From NCBI RefSeq assembly GCF_026283925.1, contig NZ_JAPDPF010000001.1, forward strand, positions 248,001 to 312,000: DNA of 64,000 bases. Direction: 5' to 3'. The position numbers and the translations under genes are program-made. The DNA is from Dyella halodurans (lineage in GTDB: Bacteria > Pseudomonadota > Gammaproteobacteria > Xanthomonadales > Rhodanobacteraceae). Shown piece by piece: positions 35,485 through 43,426 of this stretch (the first letter of the stretch is position 1; the number at the start of each line of letters is the position of its first letter). A model generated the notes under the pieces. It did no database searches and had not been told where the DNA came from. It saw only the letters and a program-made list of their open reading frames with translations.

Positions 35485-35507
35485 GCGGCGCCCTGAGGTA
35501 ACCGGCG

Positions 35508-36218
35508 CTAGCTGCCGCCGTAGGTGAGGCTGGGCCGCCAGTCGACGCTGCGGCCTTCCGGCGTGCAGTCGAGTACGTGCCACAGCGGCCAGATCGGGTC
35601 GACATGGCGGGGATCCTGCCCCGGCTCGGGGGCGACGAACATCAACTCGCTGCCCCAGGTGTGGTGGATCTGCCCGTTGCGCCGCACGAACACGTTGAGC
35701 ATCGGCATCTGCTTACCGTCGGCGGTCTCGCCATGGTAGTCACGGTTGTAGGTGTTGTGTGCCGACGACAGCAGGTGCAGATGGCGCCATCCGCGTTCGC
35801 GCGCAAAGTGACGGACGCGCTGGATCGGCGACTTGGCCACCACGGCCACATTGGTGCGCTGGCGCAGGTGCGGCATCTCGCCGTCGAGCGCGTCGAGAAT
35901 GGATGAGCACGACGGGCACGGCTGGGCCATCGCCGGGCCGTACATGAAGTTGTAGATGACCAGGCTGTCCTTGCCGTCCTCGAACAGGTCCGACAGGCGC
36001 AGCTGCCGCTCGATATCCGTGTCGACAGGCGTATCGCCCTCATCATCGAAACTGTAGTCGATCGGCACCGGGCCGCCCGGCGGCAATGCGCGTCGCAGGG
36101 CGGCGGTGGCTTCGACCTGCCGGCGCAACTCCATCTCGGCCTTCAGCAGGCGGTCGCGCGAGCGGCGATAGGCGTCGGTTTCGCCAGGGAATCGAACGGA
36201 ATGCAGCGACTGTTCCAT
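35508..36218 (-). CDS. DUF899-family thioredoxin-like protein
   Basis: A 236-residue protein of the DUF899 (thioredoxin-fold) family. A helical start (YRRSRDRLLKAEMELRRQVE) leads to LSDLFEDGKDSLVIYNFMYG, then CPSCSSILDAL where the CxxC-like pair lies, and HLLSSAHNTYNRDYHGE and NVFVRRNGQIHHTWGSEL. The function is unknown. AAGGGAG lies 6 bases before the ATG; this site ends right at the edge of the MITE-like element at 36233, so the promoter must lie within or across that element. Confidence 0.85.
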   Translation of the reverse strand: MEQSLHSVRFPGETDAYRRSRDRLLKAEMELRRQVEATAALRRALPPGGPVPIDYSFDDEGDTPVDTDIERQLRLSDLFEDGKDSLVIYNFMYGPAMAQPCPSCSSILDALDGEMPHLRQRTNVAVVAKSPIQRVRHFARERGWRHLHLLSSAHNTYNRDYHGETADGKQMPMLNVFVRRNGQIHHTWGSELMFVAPEPGQDPRHVDPIWPLWHVLDCTPEGRSVDWRPSLTYGGS

Positions 36219-36232
36219 GGTCGTCTCCCTTC

Positions 36233-36502
36233 AGGATGCTCTGACCTATTCCGCGGGGGGTGTCACCGGTTCTGTCTGCCCGCAGATGTGTGCTGGGTCG
36301 GCGAAGGCAGGCTGGCTGCCTGTCGAGACGGCGTGGCGCGCAGCTGCGGGCAGACAGAACCGACCCTTAGGGTGATGTCCAGAAAGCCCGCAGGTCGCAG
36401 CGCGCGGCTTGCCCAGGCGGCCAGCCTGCGCTGCGCCCCGCCCCGCACCCGGCGAGCTTTCTGGACGTCATGCCACCCCCGCGGAATAGGTCAGAGCATC
36501 CT
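36233..36502. mobile_element. MITE-like element with perfect 27-bp terminal inverted repeats
   Basis: A 270-bp non-coding unit whose ends (36233-36259, beginning AGGATGCTCTGACCTATTCC, and 36476-36502) are exact reverse complements over 27 bp. Two further inverted repeats are nested inside: 36268-36284 with 36345-36361 (17 bp perfect) and 36377-36387 with 36456-36466 (11 bp perfect). No transposase frame or target duplication is visible. Confidence 0.75.
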
Positions 36503-36553
36503 GATGATCAAGGCCGTGCACGCCGCGGTCAGCGCCCCTGTCTTACGTCAGCG

Positions 36554-37027
36554 TCAGCGAACGGGCTTGGCCAGCCGCAGCAGGTCGGCTGCATAGCCCG
36601 CGCTTTCGTAGATCGCCCGCGCCCGCTCGTTGCCGGGGAACACGGCCAGCGTCACCAGCTGGCAGCGATGTTCGCGCGCCCAGCTTTCGGCATGGTCGAG
36701 CAAGGCCCGGCCCACGCCGCGGCCTTCCTGTTCCGGCGCCACGGCCAAGTCGGAAATATGGCAATTGCTGCGCCCGTTGAAGAAGTCCTGGGTCTTTTGC
36801 AGGTGGATGAAGCCTACTGCTTCGCCATCGCTGTCTTCGGCCACGAACAGGAAACTGTTGGCCGGCTGGTCTTCGAGATGGCGCAGCAGGTCGTTGCGGA
36901 TGCCCTCGATGCATTCGTGGCGACGCCGCCAGGGCGGCAGCGTGAAGTCCACGAAACGGGGCACCAGGCCAAGAATGAAATCGTCGTCGTCTTCAGCCAG
37001 ACGAATCAGGTAGGTCGCATCGCTCAT
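36554..37027 (-). CDS. GNAT-family N-acetyltransferase
   Basis: A 157-residue GNAT acetyltransferase. The acetyl-CoA-binding motif A reads ISDLAVAPEQEGRGVGRALL, with the Q/RxxGxG/A signature as QEGRGVG, and the C-terminal AVFPGNERARAIYESAGY is typical. It transfers an acetyl group to an amine; the substrate is unknown. The ATG at 37027 begins the domain (YLIRLAEDDDDFIL); no good ribosome binding site is visible. The frame is open upstream without conserved sequence. Confidence 0.82.
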   Translation of the reverse strand: MSDATYLIRLAEDDDDFILGLVPRFVDFTLPPWRRRHECIEGIRNDLLRHLEDQPANSFLFVAEDSDGEAVGFIHLQKTQDFFNGRSNCHISDLAVAPEQEGRGVGRALLDHAESWAREHRCQLVTLAVFPGNERARAIYESAGYAADLLRLAKPVR

Positions 37028-37147
37028 GCGGGGAAACCGGGCCGCCAAGGAAAGGTTTGCTGGTTCTACACCTTGCCTCGTCGTCGCGGTAGTCCCGGCC
37101 CGGTCCGCGCCTCGCGGCGGGGATCGGGCCGGGTCGTTAGGCACCGG

Positions 37148-38923
37148 TCAGACGATCGCCGGCAAGGTGTCGATGCCGGCATCGATGGCGGCCTGGTGGG
37201 TCAGGCAGCGTGGCAGGATGCGGGTGAAGTAGAACTTCGCCGTATCGCGCTTGGACTGCTTGAACGCCTCCTGCTGGCTGCTGCCGGCGAGGGCCGCCAC
37301 GCTACGGGCCCACATGTAGGCGAGGGTGACGTAGCCGGAGTAGTACAGGTAGTCGTTCGCTGCGGCGCCCAGTTCTTCCGGGTTGCCCTGCACGCGCTGC
37401 GCCAGCGCCAGGGTGAGATCCGCCCACTGCTTGGCATAGGTGGCCAGCGGCGCGATCAGCTCACGCAGCGCTGCGTCCTGCGCGTGCTGCTGGCAGAACG
37501 CCTGGATTTCCTTGAGGAAGATCTTGAAGCCAGCGCCTTGCAGCTGGAGGATCTTGCGGCCCAGCAGGTCGGCGGCCTGGATGCCGGTGGTGCCTTCGTA
37601 CAAGGTGATGATGCGGGCATCGCGCACGAATTGCTCCACCCCGTTCTCGGCGATGTAGCCATGGCCGCCGTAGACTTGCAGCGCTTCCTTGGTGCTTTCC
37701 TGGGCCAGCTCGGTCACCAAGCCCTTGGCGATCGGGATCAGGAAGGCGACCAGGTCACTGGCCTGCTTGCGCGTGGCTTCGTCGGCACCGCGTGCTTCCA
37801 CGTCAGTCTGCAACGAGGTGTACAGCAGCAAGGCGCGCGAGCCTTCGGCGATGGCGCGCTGGGTGAGCAGCATGCGACGCACGTCCGGCTGCACCAGCAG
37901 GTTGTCGGCCGGCTTGTCCGGGAACTTCGGACCCGACAGCGAACGCGACTGCAGGCGCTCACGGGCGTAGTTGCTGCTGTTCTGCAGCGCGCGTTCGGTC
38001 AGCGCCAGGCCCTGCACGCCGACGCCAAGGCGCGCGGCATTCATCATGGTGAACATGGCAGCCAGGCCCTTGTGCGGCTGGCCGATCAGATAGCCTTCGG
38101 CGGCGTCGAAGTTCATCACGCAGGTGGCCGAACCGCGCAGGCCCATCTTGTGCTCGATCGCGCCCGCGGCCACGGCGTTGCGCGCGCCGAGCGAGCCATC
38201 CGCGTTCACCTTGAACTTCGGCACGATGAACATCGAGATGCCGCGGCTGCCGGCCGGTGCATCCGGCAGGCGGGCCAGTACCAGGTGGATGATGTTCTCG
38301 GTGAGGTCATGCTCGCCAGCGCTGATGAAGATCTTGGTGCCGGTGATCTTGTAGCTGTCGTTCTCCGCGGTTTCGGCGCGGGTCTTGAGCAGGCCAAGGT
38401 CGGAACCGGCCTGCGGCTCGGTCAGGCACATGGTGCCGGTCCAGCGGCCTTCCACGATCGGCTTGAGGTAGGTGTTCTGCTGCTCCTCGGTGCCGTGCAG
38501 CTCCATCGCGTGGCAGGCGCCTTCGGACAGCAGCGGGTACAGGCTCCACGACAGGTTGCCCGACTGGAAGATCTCGGTGGTGGCCGTGCCGATGGTGTTC
38601 GGCAGGGCCTGGCCGCCGAAGTGCTCGGCCTGGGTCAGGCCGGTCCAGCCACCGTCGGCGAACGCCTTGAAGGCCGCCTTGAAACCCTTCGGCGTGGTTA
38701 CCGTCTGGGTGGCCTTGTCGAAGTGGCAGCCTTCCTCGTCGCCACTGGCATTGGTCGGCGCCAACACCGCTTCGCTCAGGCGGCCGGCTTCTTCCAGCAC
38801 GGCGTCCAGCAGATCGCGCGTGTGGCCTTCGCCACCTTGCAGCTTGGTGAGGACGGCTTCAGCACCAAGCACGTCAAAGAGGGCGAAACGCTGGTCGTCG
38901 AGCGGAGCCTTGTAAATGGTCAT
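37148..38923 (-). CDS. Acyl-CoA dehydrogenase, long form with C-terminal extension
   Basis: A 591-residue FAD-dependent acyl-CoA dehydrogenase of the about 600-residue bacterial group that includes DmdC-like and FadE-type enzymes. Visible are GTMCLTEPQAGSDLGLL, GTKIFISAGEHD, EHKMGLRGSATCVMNFD, VYGGHGYIAENGVEQFVRD and LYEGTTGIQAADLLGRK, the last containing the position of the usual catalytic glutamate. A C-terminal helical extension follows (ELGAAANDYLYYSGYV). GAAGGA precedes the ATG. It is probably a beta-oxidation step; the next gene upstream on the strand is an outer-membrane-type lipoprotein. Confidence 0.9.
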   Translation of the reverse strand: MTIYKAPLDDQRFALFDVLGAEAVLTKLQGGEGHTRDLLDAVLEEAGRLSEAVLAPTNASGDEEGCHFDKATQTVTTPKGFKAAFKAFADGGWTGLTQAEHFGGQALPNTIGTATTEIFQSGNLSWSLYPLLSEGACHAMELHGTEEQQNTYLKPIVEGRWTGTMCLTEPQAGSDLGLLKTRAETAENDSYKITGTKIFISAGEHDLTENIIHLVLARLPDAPAGSRGISMFIVPKFKVNADGSLGARNAVAAGAIEHKMGLRGSATCVMNFDAAEGYLIGQPHKGLAAMFTMMNAARLGVGVQGLALTERALQNSSNYARERLQSRSLSGPKFPDKPADNLLVQPDVRRMLLTQRAIAEGSRALLLYTSLQTDVEARGADEATRKQASDLVAFLIPIAKGLVTELAQESTKEALQVYGGHGYIAENGVEQFVRDARIITLYEGTTGIQAADLLGRKILQLQGAGFKIFLKEIQAFCQQHAQDAALRELIAPLATYAKQWADLTLALAQRVQGNPEELGAAANDYLYYSGYVTLAYMWARSVAALAGSSQQEAFKQSKRDTAKFYFTRILPRCLTHQAAIDAGIDTLPAIV

Positions 38924-38960
38924 GGCGTAAGTCCTTCGTGGGTAATGCGGGCGCCAGGGA

Positions 38961-39443
38961 TCAGCGCCAGGTATTGGGGATGCCCGGCACCGGCGAAAGC
39001 CAGTCGTTGCCGTGGAAACTGAAATCGCGCGCCGCCTTTTCCTGCTCCGGCTGGGCGCTGGCGCTGCCAGAGACGGTGTAGGCCAGGCTGCCCGCGCTGC
39101 CCTTGCTGACGGTGGCCTTGAGCGCGGCGGTCATCTCGGGGGTGGCGAGCAGGTTGATCTGGGTGACATCCGCGGCGAACGGGGGGATGTCCAGGTCGAA
39201 GCTGGTGTGCAGGCGTACCGGCACCAGGTCGGCCACCTTCAGCTCACCGTCGATGGAACGGAAATCCATGCCGCCATAGCTGTTGTTCTGGATGCGCAGG
39301 GTGAGCTGCCACTGCCCATTCGGCCGCAAGGCCACTTCCTGGAGCGTCACCGTCGGCGGAAACACGCTCTTGCGTGGCGGCCCGCAGGCCACCAGTCCAG
39401 CCACCAGAACACCGAGCGCCACACAGCGAAGCAGTCGTCTCAT
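38961..39443 (-). CDS. LEA-type-2-like lipoprotein
   Basis: A 160-residue lipoprotein with a lipobox LVAC (modified cysteine at about residue 20) after a hydrophobic signal. The mature part resembles LEA type 2/WHy-fold proteins (LTLRIQNNSYGGMDFRSIDGELKV, FDLDIPPFAADVTQINL). It is probably anchored in the outer or inner membrane leaflet facing the periplasm; function unknown. GAGGT lies 6 bases before the ATG. It precedes the acyl-CoA dehydrogenase on the same strand by 37 bp and may be cotranscribed. Confidence 0.8.
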   Translation of the reverse strand: MRRLLRCVALGVLVAGLVACGPPRKSVFPPTVTLQEVALRPNGQWQLTLRIQNNSYGGMDFRSIDGELKVADLVPVRLHTSFDLDIPPFAADVTQINLLATPEMTAALKATVSKGSAGSLAYTVSGSASAQPEQEKAARDFSFHGNDWLSPVPGIPNTWR

Positions 39444-39593
39444 GGATTCACCTCAAACGATTGTTTGAATCTTAGCAGGAGGACTGAGGCGTCTGTCACC
39501 TGCCCAAGGCGTCCACGTTCGATTTCGCTGCATGGTGCGGCGAACACCGTCATCCCCGCATGATGGAGTCGGCCGTGCGCCGGGAGGTTCCCA

Positions 39594-40115
39594 TTGCGCG
39601 CTGCAGCAGGCATCATCATCGGCTTCCCCAATCTCCGCTTGGCCCTCATGACCCGACGTATCGCTGCCCGCCGCTCGCCCATCCATGGCAATGGCGTTTT
39701 TGCCGTCGCCCCGATCAAGAAGGGCGAGGAAGTCATTGAGTACAAGGGCACGTTGATGACCCACGCCGAAGCCGACGTGCTGTACGGCGATGGCGGCGAG
39801 ACCGGCCACACCTTCCTGTTCACGCTCAACGACGAATACCTGATCGACGCCAACCGCAAGGGCAATACGGCGCGCTGGATCAACCACAGCTGCGATCCGA
39901 ACTGCCAGGCCCTGATCGAGGAAAACGCGAACGGCGATCCGCGCAAGGACCGCGTGCTGATTGAGGCGATCCGCAACATCAAGCCGGGCGAAGAGCTGAC
40001 CTACGACTACGGCATCACCCTGGACGTGCCGCATACGGCGCGCCTGAAGAAGTTGTGGGAATGCCGCTGCGGCTCGAAGAAGTGCACGGGGACCTTGCTC
40101 AAGTCCAAGCGCTGA
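39594..40115 (+). CDS. SET-domain lysine methyltransferase-like protein with post-SET cysteines
   Basis: A 173-residue protein formed almost entirely of a SET domain: IHGNGVFAVAPIKKGEEVIEY, the SAM/knot motif WINHSCDPNC (97-104), GEELTYDYG (catalytic tyrosine region 137-139) and post-SET cysteines C157, C159 and C164 that with C104 can bind zinc. SET enzymes methylate protein lysines. The TTG at 39594 is chosen because GGGAGG lies 6 bases upstream; the in-frame ATG at 39648 (giving 155 residues) has no site. It is a single gene with a REP hairpin directly after it. Confidence 0.85.
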   Translation: MRAAAGIIIGFPNLRLALMTRRIAARRSPIHGNGVFAVAPIKKGEEVIEYKGTLMTHAEADVLYGDGGETGHTFLFTLNDEYLIDANRKGNTARWINHSCDPNCQALIEENANGDPRKDRVLIEAIRNIKPGEELTYDYGITLDVPHTARLKKLWECRCGSKKCTGTLLKSKR

Positions 40116-40130
40116 CCGCTGTCGCTTCTG

Positions 40131-40170
40131 CCCCTTCTCCCCTTTGGGGAGAAGGTTGGGATGAGGGGCG
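40131..40170 (+). repeat. REP-like palindrome after the SET gene
   Basis: CCTTCTCCCC-TTT-GGGGAGAAGG (40133-40155) forms a 10-bp perfect stem, followed by TTGGGATGAGGGGCGGG. It is 15 bp after the SET stop codon and could end transcription. Its inverted partner is at 40499-40537. Confidence 0.75.
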
Positions 40171-40219
40171 GGTGCTCGCGATCACGTGATGACCAAGCGA
40201 TATCGCCAGCTTGCCGCTT

Positions 40220-40308
40220 ACGCAGCGGGCGTTTCGACTGCCTGCCGGCAGCCGAGTCACTTTTCTTTTGCTGGCCCAAAAGAAAAGTAACCCAAAGAAA
40301 ATGGCCTG
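40220..40308 (+). repeat. Diverged third copy of the 10.9-11.5 kb dispersed repeat
   Basis: CTGCCGGCAG, then the hairpin CACTTTTCTTTTG...CAAAAGAAAAGTAACC, then CAAAGAAAATGGCC, is the same block order as at 10920-10985 with base changes on both arms of the hairpin. The hairpin pairing is kept. Confidence 0.65.
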
Positions 40309-40498
40309 AAGAGCTCATAGCATTGCGTGGGATGCGAGCCTGACGGGCGAGGCCAGCCGGATAGGTGGCGGCCCATGGCCGACACACAGCGGCTACACCG
40401 CAACGCGCCGAAGCGGAGAGGGCTTAAAGCATGGGCTTGCCGTTTTGTCGCAACATGAGCTGGTGACATGGCTCGGTCGTCGCGCTATCGCAAGATTG

Positions 40499-40537
40499 GC
40501 CCCTCATCCCAACCTTCTCCCCGGAGTGGAGAAGGAC
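40499..40537 (-). repeat. REP-like palindrome, inverted partner
   Basis: CCCCTCATCCCAACCTTCTCCC followed by GGAGTGGAGAAGG, the reverse orientation of 40131-40170. The preceding bases GCAAGATTGGCCCCTCA are identical to those before the copy at 54571. No gene lies between 40116 and 40578. Confidence 0.7.
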
Positions 40538-40578
40538 TAAGTGCAGGTGACTCGGTGCGTGAGGGGGGAGCCGCCCAA

Positions 40579-41082
40579 TCACCCATCCGCAGGATACGCA
40601 ATCCCCACCACCTCCACGGTGAGATCACCCGCCGGCCGATGCCACACCACTTCATCGCCCACACGCGCCCCTAACAGCGCCGTGGCCAGCGGCGACACAT
40701 AGCTGACCAGCCCGTGCTCGACATCGGCTTCGTCCTCGCCGACGAGGCGGTAGCGGGCCTGGCCTTCGTCGCTGTCGACGATGACTTCGGCGCCGAAGGC
40801 GACGCGGTCGCGTGGCTGCTGCGGCACATCCACTTCGATGGCGCTGCCTACGCGCGCGCTAAGCCAGCGCAGGTCGCGCTCGACCGCGGCGAGTTCGCCT
40901 TGTACCGACAGCAAGTCGCTATTGGCACGCAGCGCGTCGCGGCGCTCGCGCGCGTCGATCATGCGCGCACGCAATTGCTCCAGGCCGCGTGGCGTCACGT
41001 AGTTGGGATGTTCGCTTAGCGGGATGTCCGGCAGGCGTTCGCCGACGGACTCGTCCGCATCCTTCACAAAGGCGCGGCTCAT
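40579..41082 (-). CDS. GreA/GreB-family transcription factor-like protein
   Basis: A 167-residue protein with Gre architecture: an N-terminal coiled coil (NYVTPRGLEQLRARM to about 95) and a C-terminal FKBP-like domain (VAFGAEVIVDSDEGQARYRLVGEDEAD, SPLATALLGARVGDEV). Gre proteins insert their coiled coil into the RNA polymerase secondary channel and use two acidic tip residues to trigger transcript cleavage. Here the usual GDxSEN tip is replaced by RANSDLL, so cleavage activity is doubtful. GGAGG lies 6 bases before the ATG at 41082. It follows the EF-G-like gene on the same strand. Confidence 0.8.
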   Translation of the reverse strand: MSRAFVKDADESVGERLPDIPLSEHPNYVTPRGLEQLRARMIDARERRDALRANSDLLSVQGELAAVERDLRWLSARVGSAIEVDVPQQPRDRVAFGAEVIVDSDEGQARYRLVGEDEADVEHGLVSYVSPLATALLGARVGDEVVWHRPAGDLTVEVVGIAYPADG

Positions 41083-41174
41083 CTCATGCCTCCGGCGCCG
41101 GGTGCGCCGGCGCATGTTCTGTTGATTCACATGGCGGCGATACCGCCGCGCATCAAGCGCCACGCAGGTCTCGG

Positions 41175-41204
41175 CGACGTGCGCGGCTGCTGCCGCGCAC
41201 GTCA
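41175..41204. terminator. Hairpin after the EF-G-like gene
   Basis: GACGTGCGCGG pairs perfectly with CCGCGCACGTC around CTGCTG, 16 bp after the EF-G-like stop codon. It has no thymine run, so termination is only likely. Confidence 0.4.
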
Positions 41205-41219
41205 TCGAGCCGCTCAGGA

Positions 41220-43259
41220 TCAGTCGTCTTCCACGTGCGGCTTCCAGGCCTCGGTGAGCTGCTTTTGCACCGGTGGCGGCACCGGCTCGTAGTGGCTCAG
41301 GTCCAGGCTGTAGCGGCCGCGGCCGCCGGTCATGGCCTTCAGCTCGGTGGGGTAGTCGGTGAGTTCGGCGAGCGGTGCCTGGGCCTTGATGACCAGCTCG
41401 CCGCCGCGCAGCGAATCGGTGCCAAGGATGCGCGCGCGTTTGCCGGCGAGGCCGCCGGTCACATCGCCCACGCTGGCTTCGGGAATCGCCACTTCGACGT
41501 CCACGATCGGCTCGAGCACGATCGGGCGCGCCTTGCCGACGGCATCGAGGAACGCCTTCTTTCCCGCACTGACGAAGGCCACTTCCTTGGAGTCCACCGG
41601 ATGGTACTTGCCGTCGTACACGGTCACGCGCAGGTCCTGGATCGGGAAGCCGGCGACGGCGCCGGTTTCCAGCGCCTGGCGCACGCCTTTCTCGATGGCC
41701 GGCAGGAACTGGCCGGGAATCACGCCGCCTTTCACCGCATCGACAAACTCGAAGCCGGCGCCACGGTCGAGCGGCTCCACGCGCAGAAATACTTCACCGA
41801 ACTGGCCCGCGCCACCGGTCTGCTTCTTGTGGCGATGATGGCCTTCCGCGTGGCCGGCAATTGTTTCGCGATAGGCGATGCGCGGCGGGTGGGTGGTGAC
41901 CTCCACGCCATAGCGTTCCTTCATGCGTTCGAGCATCACTTTCAGATGCAGGTCGGACAGGCCGCGCACCACGGTTTCGTTGAGTTCCTTGTGATGTTCC
42001 ATGCGAAAGCACGGGTCCTCTTCGGACAGGCGCGCCAGTGCTTGCGACAACTTCTGCTCCTGCCCCTTGTGCTTGGGTTCCAGCGCCAGCCCGAACATCG
42101 GCTGCGGGAACTGCATCGGCGAGAGACGGATGCTGTCTTCGTCATGCGAGTCGTGCAGCACGGCGTCGAAGTGGATTTCCTCCACCTTGGCGATCGCGGC
42201 GATATCGCCGGGAATCGCCCGCTCGATCTCTTCATGCGTCTTGCCGCGCAGGCGAAACAGGTGCCCAACTTTGAACGGCTTCTTGTTGTCGTCAATGTAC
42301 AACTGGGTGTCGCGGCGAATCGTGCCCTGCCATACGCGAAACACGCCGAGCTTGCCGACGAAAGGGTCGTTGACGATCTTGAAGACGTCGGCGATCACGT
42401 GCTGGGCGGGATCGGCATTGACCGTGATGCGTTCGCCTTCACCATTGACGAAGGGCGGCGGATTCCCTTCGGCGGGGTTGGGCAGCAGTCGCTCGGCGAG
42501 TTCGAGAAACTCCTTCACGCCAGCGCCGGTGCGCGCGCTGATGAAACAGATGGGAATCAGGTGACCTTCCCGCAGGCATTGTTCGAAAGCGTCGTGCAGT
42601 TCCTGCGGGCTGAGGTCGCCCTCGCCCGAATCGAGGTAGTGCCCCATTACCGCTTCGTTGATTTCCACCACCTGATCGAGAATGCGCTGGTGCGCTTCGG
42701 CCAGGGAGGAGAAATCCGTGGTGCCCTTGTCGTGGAAGAAGCAATCCAGCACATGCTTGCCGCCCAGGCATGGCAGGTTTACCGGCAGGCATTGCGTGCC
42801 GAATTCCTCGCGCAGTGCGTCGACCAGCGCGCCGAGCTTGGCGCCTTCGAAATCGATCTTGTTGACGACGATGACGCGCGCAAGGCGACGTTGCGCGGCG
42901 CGCTCCAGCATGCGTCGCGTGCCGTATTCGATACCGTTGATGGCATTGACCACGACGGCGATGGTTTCGGCGGCGGCAAACGAGGAAAGCGTCGGGCCGC
43001 GGAAGTCCGTATAGCCGGCCGTATCGATCAGGTTGATGTGGCTGCCGCCGTAGGGAACGCTGGCGATGGCGCTGTCGATGGAGTGGCCGCGCGCCTTTTC
43101 CTGGCTGTCGGTATCCGATTGGGTGGTGCCTTTTTCAACCGAGCCCTGCGCCTGGATCACACCGCCGGCATGCAGCAGGGCCTCGAACAGGCTGGTCTTG
43201 CCGGCACCAGCATGGCCGGTGAGTGCGATGTTGCGGATATTTTCCGTGTTGTACGACAC
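41220..43259 (-). CDS. EF-G-like translational GTPase (paralogue)
   Basis: A 679-residue translational GTPase with EF-G domain order. The G domain shows G1 GHAGAGKTSL, switch-region EKARGHSIDSAI, G3 DTAGYTDF and G4 VNKIDF; domains II to V follow, including RIAYRETIAGHAEGHHRHKKQTGGAGQFG and GGRGRYSLDLSHYEPVP. The G-domain switch (TTQSDTDSQEKARGHSI) differs from canonical EF-G (usually MDWMEQEQERGITI), so it belongs to the EF-G II-like group. The start is GTG at 43259 with AAAGGAGG 8 bases upstream. Its role beside the main EF-G is not known. It is divergent from the first TonB-like gene. Confidence 0.9.
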   Translation of the reverse strand: MSYNTENIRNIALTGHAGAGKTSLFEALLHAGGVIQAQGSVEKGTTQSDTDSQEKARGHSIDSAIASVPYGGSHINLIDTAGYTDFRGPTLSSFAAAETIAVVVNAINGIEYGTRRMLERAAQRRLARVIVVNKIDFEGAKLGALVDALREEFGTQCLPVNLPCLGGKHVLDCFFHDKGTTDFSSLAEAHQRILDQVVEINEAVMGHYLDSGEGDLSPQELHDAFEQCLREGHLIPICFISARTGAGVKEFLELAERLLPNPAEGNPPPFVNGEGERITVNADPAQHVIADVFKIVNDPFVGKLGVFRVWQGTIRRDTQLYIDDNKKPFKVGHLFRLRGKTHEEIERAIPGDIAAIAKVEEIHFDAVLHDSHDEDSIRLSPMQFPQPMFGLALEPKHKGQEQKLSQALARLSEEDPCFRMEHHKELNETVVRGLSDLHLKVMLERMKERYGVEVTTHPPRIAYRETIAGHAEGHHRHKKQTGGAGQFGEVFLRVEPLDRGAGFEFVDAVKGGVIPGQFLPAIEKGVRQALETGAVAGFPIQDLRVTVYDGKYHPVDSKEVAFVSAGKKAFLDAVGKARPIVLEPIVDVEVAIPEASVGDVTGGLAGKRARILGTDSLRGGELVIKAQAPLAELTDYPTELKAMTGGRGRYSLDLSHYEPVPPPVQKQLTEAWKPHVEDD

Positions 43260-43426
43260 GATGCGACCCTCCTTTGCAGGGCGCGGGATCGTGCCGACGA
43301 TGGGCGCCGCACGAAGCCGCACAAGCGACTGACGATGGCGGGCCGTCATGGTCGTCCAGGCGTGCGGGACGCGGGGGCGGTCATGGCGGGTACGGTGGTG
43401 GGAACCGTTTGCATAGCCTTGAGCCA

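Noticed and set aside
28141-36502. Complete insertion sequences at the two long inverted repeats
   Set aside because: The units are under 300 bp with no transposase frame, so they are called MITE-like only.
36470-39022. An 850-codon open frame on the plus strand
   Set aside because: It lies antisense to the acyl-CoA dehydrogenase gene; the high GC third position leaves mirror frames open. No family features.
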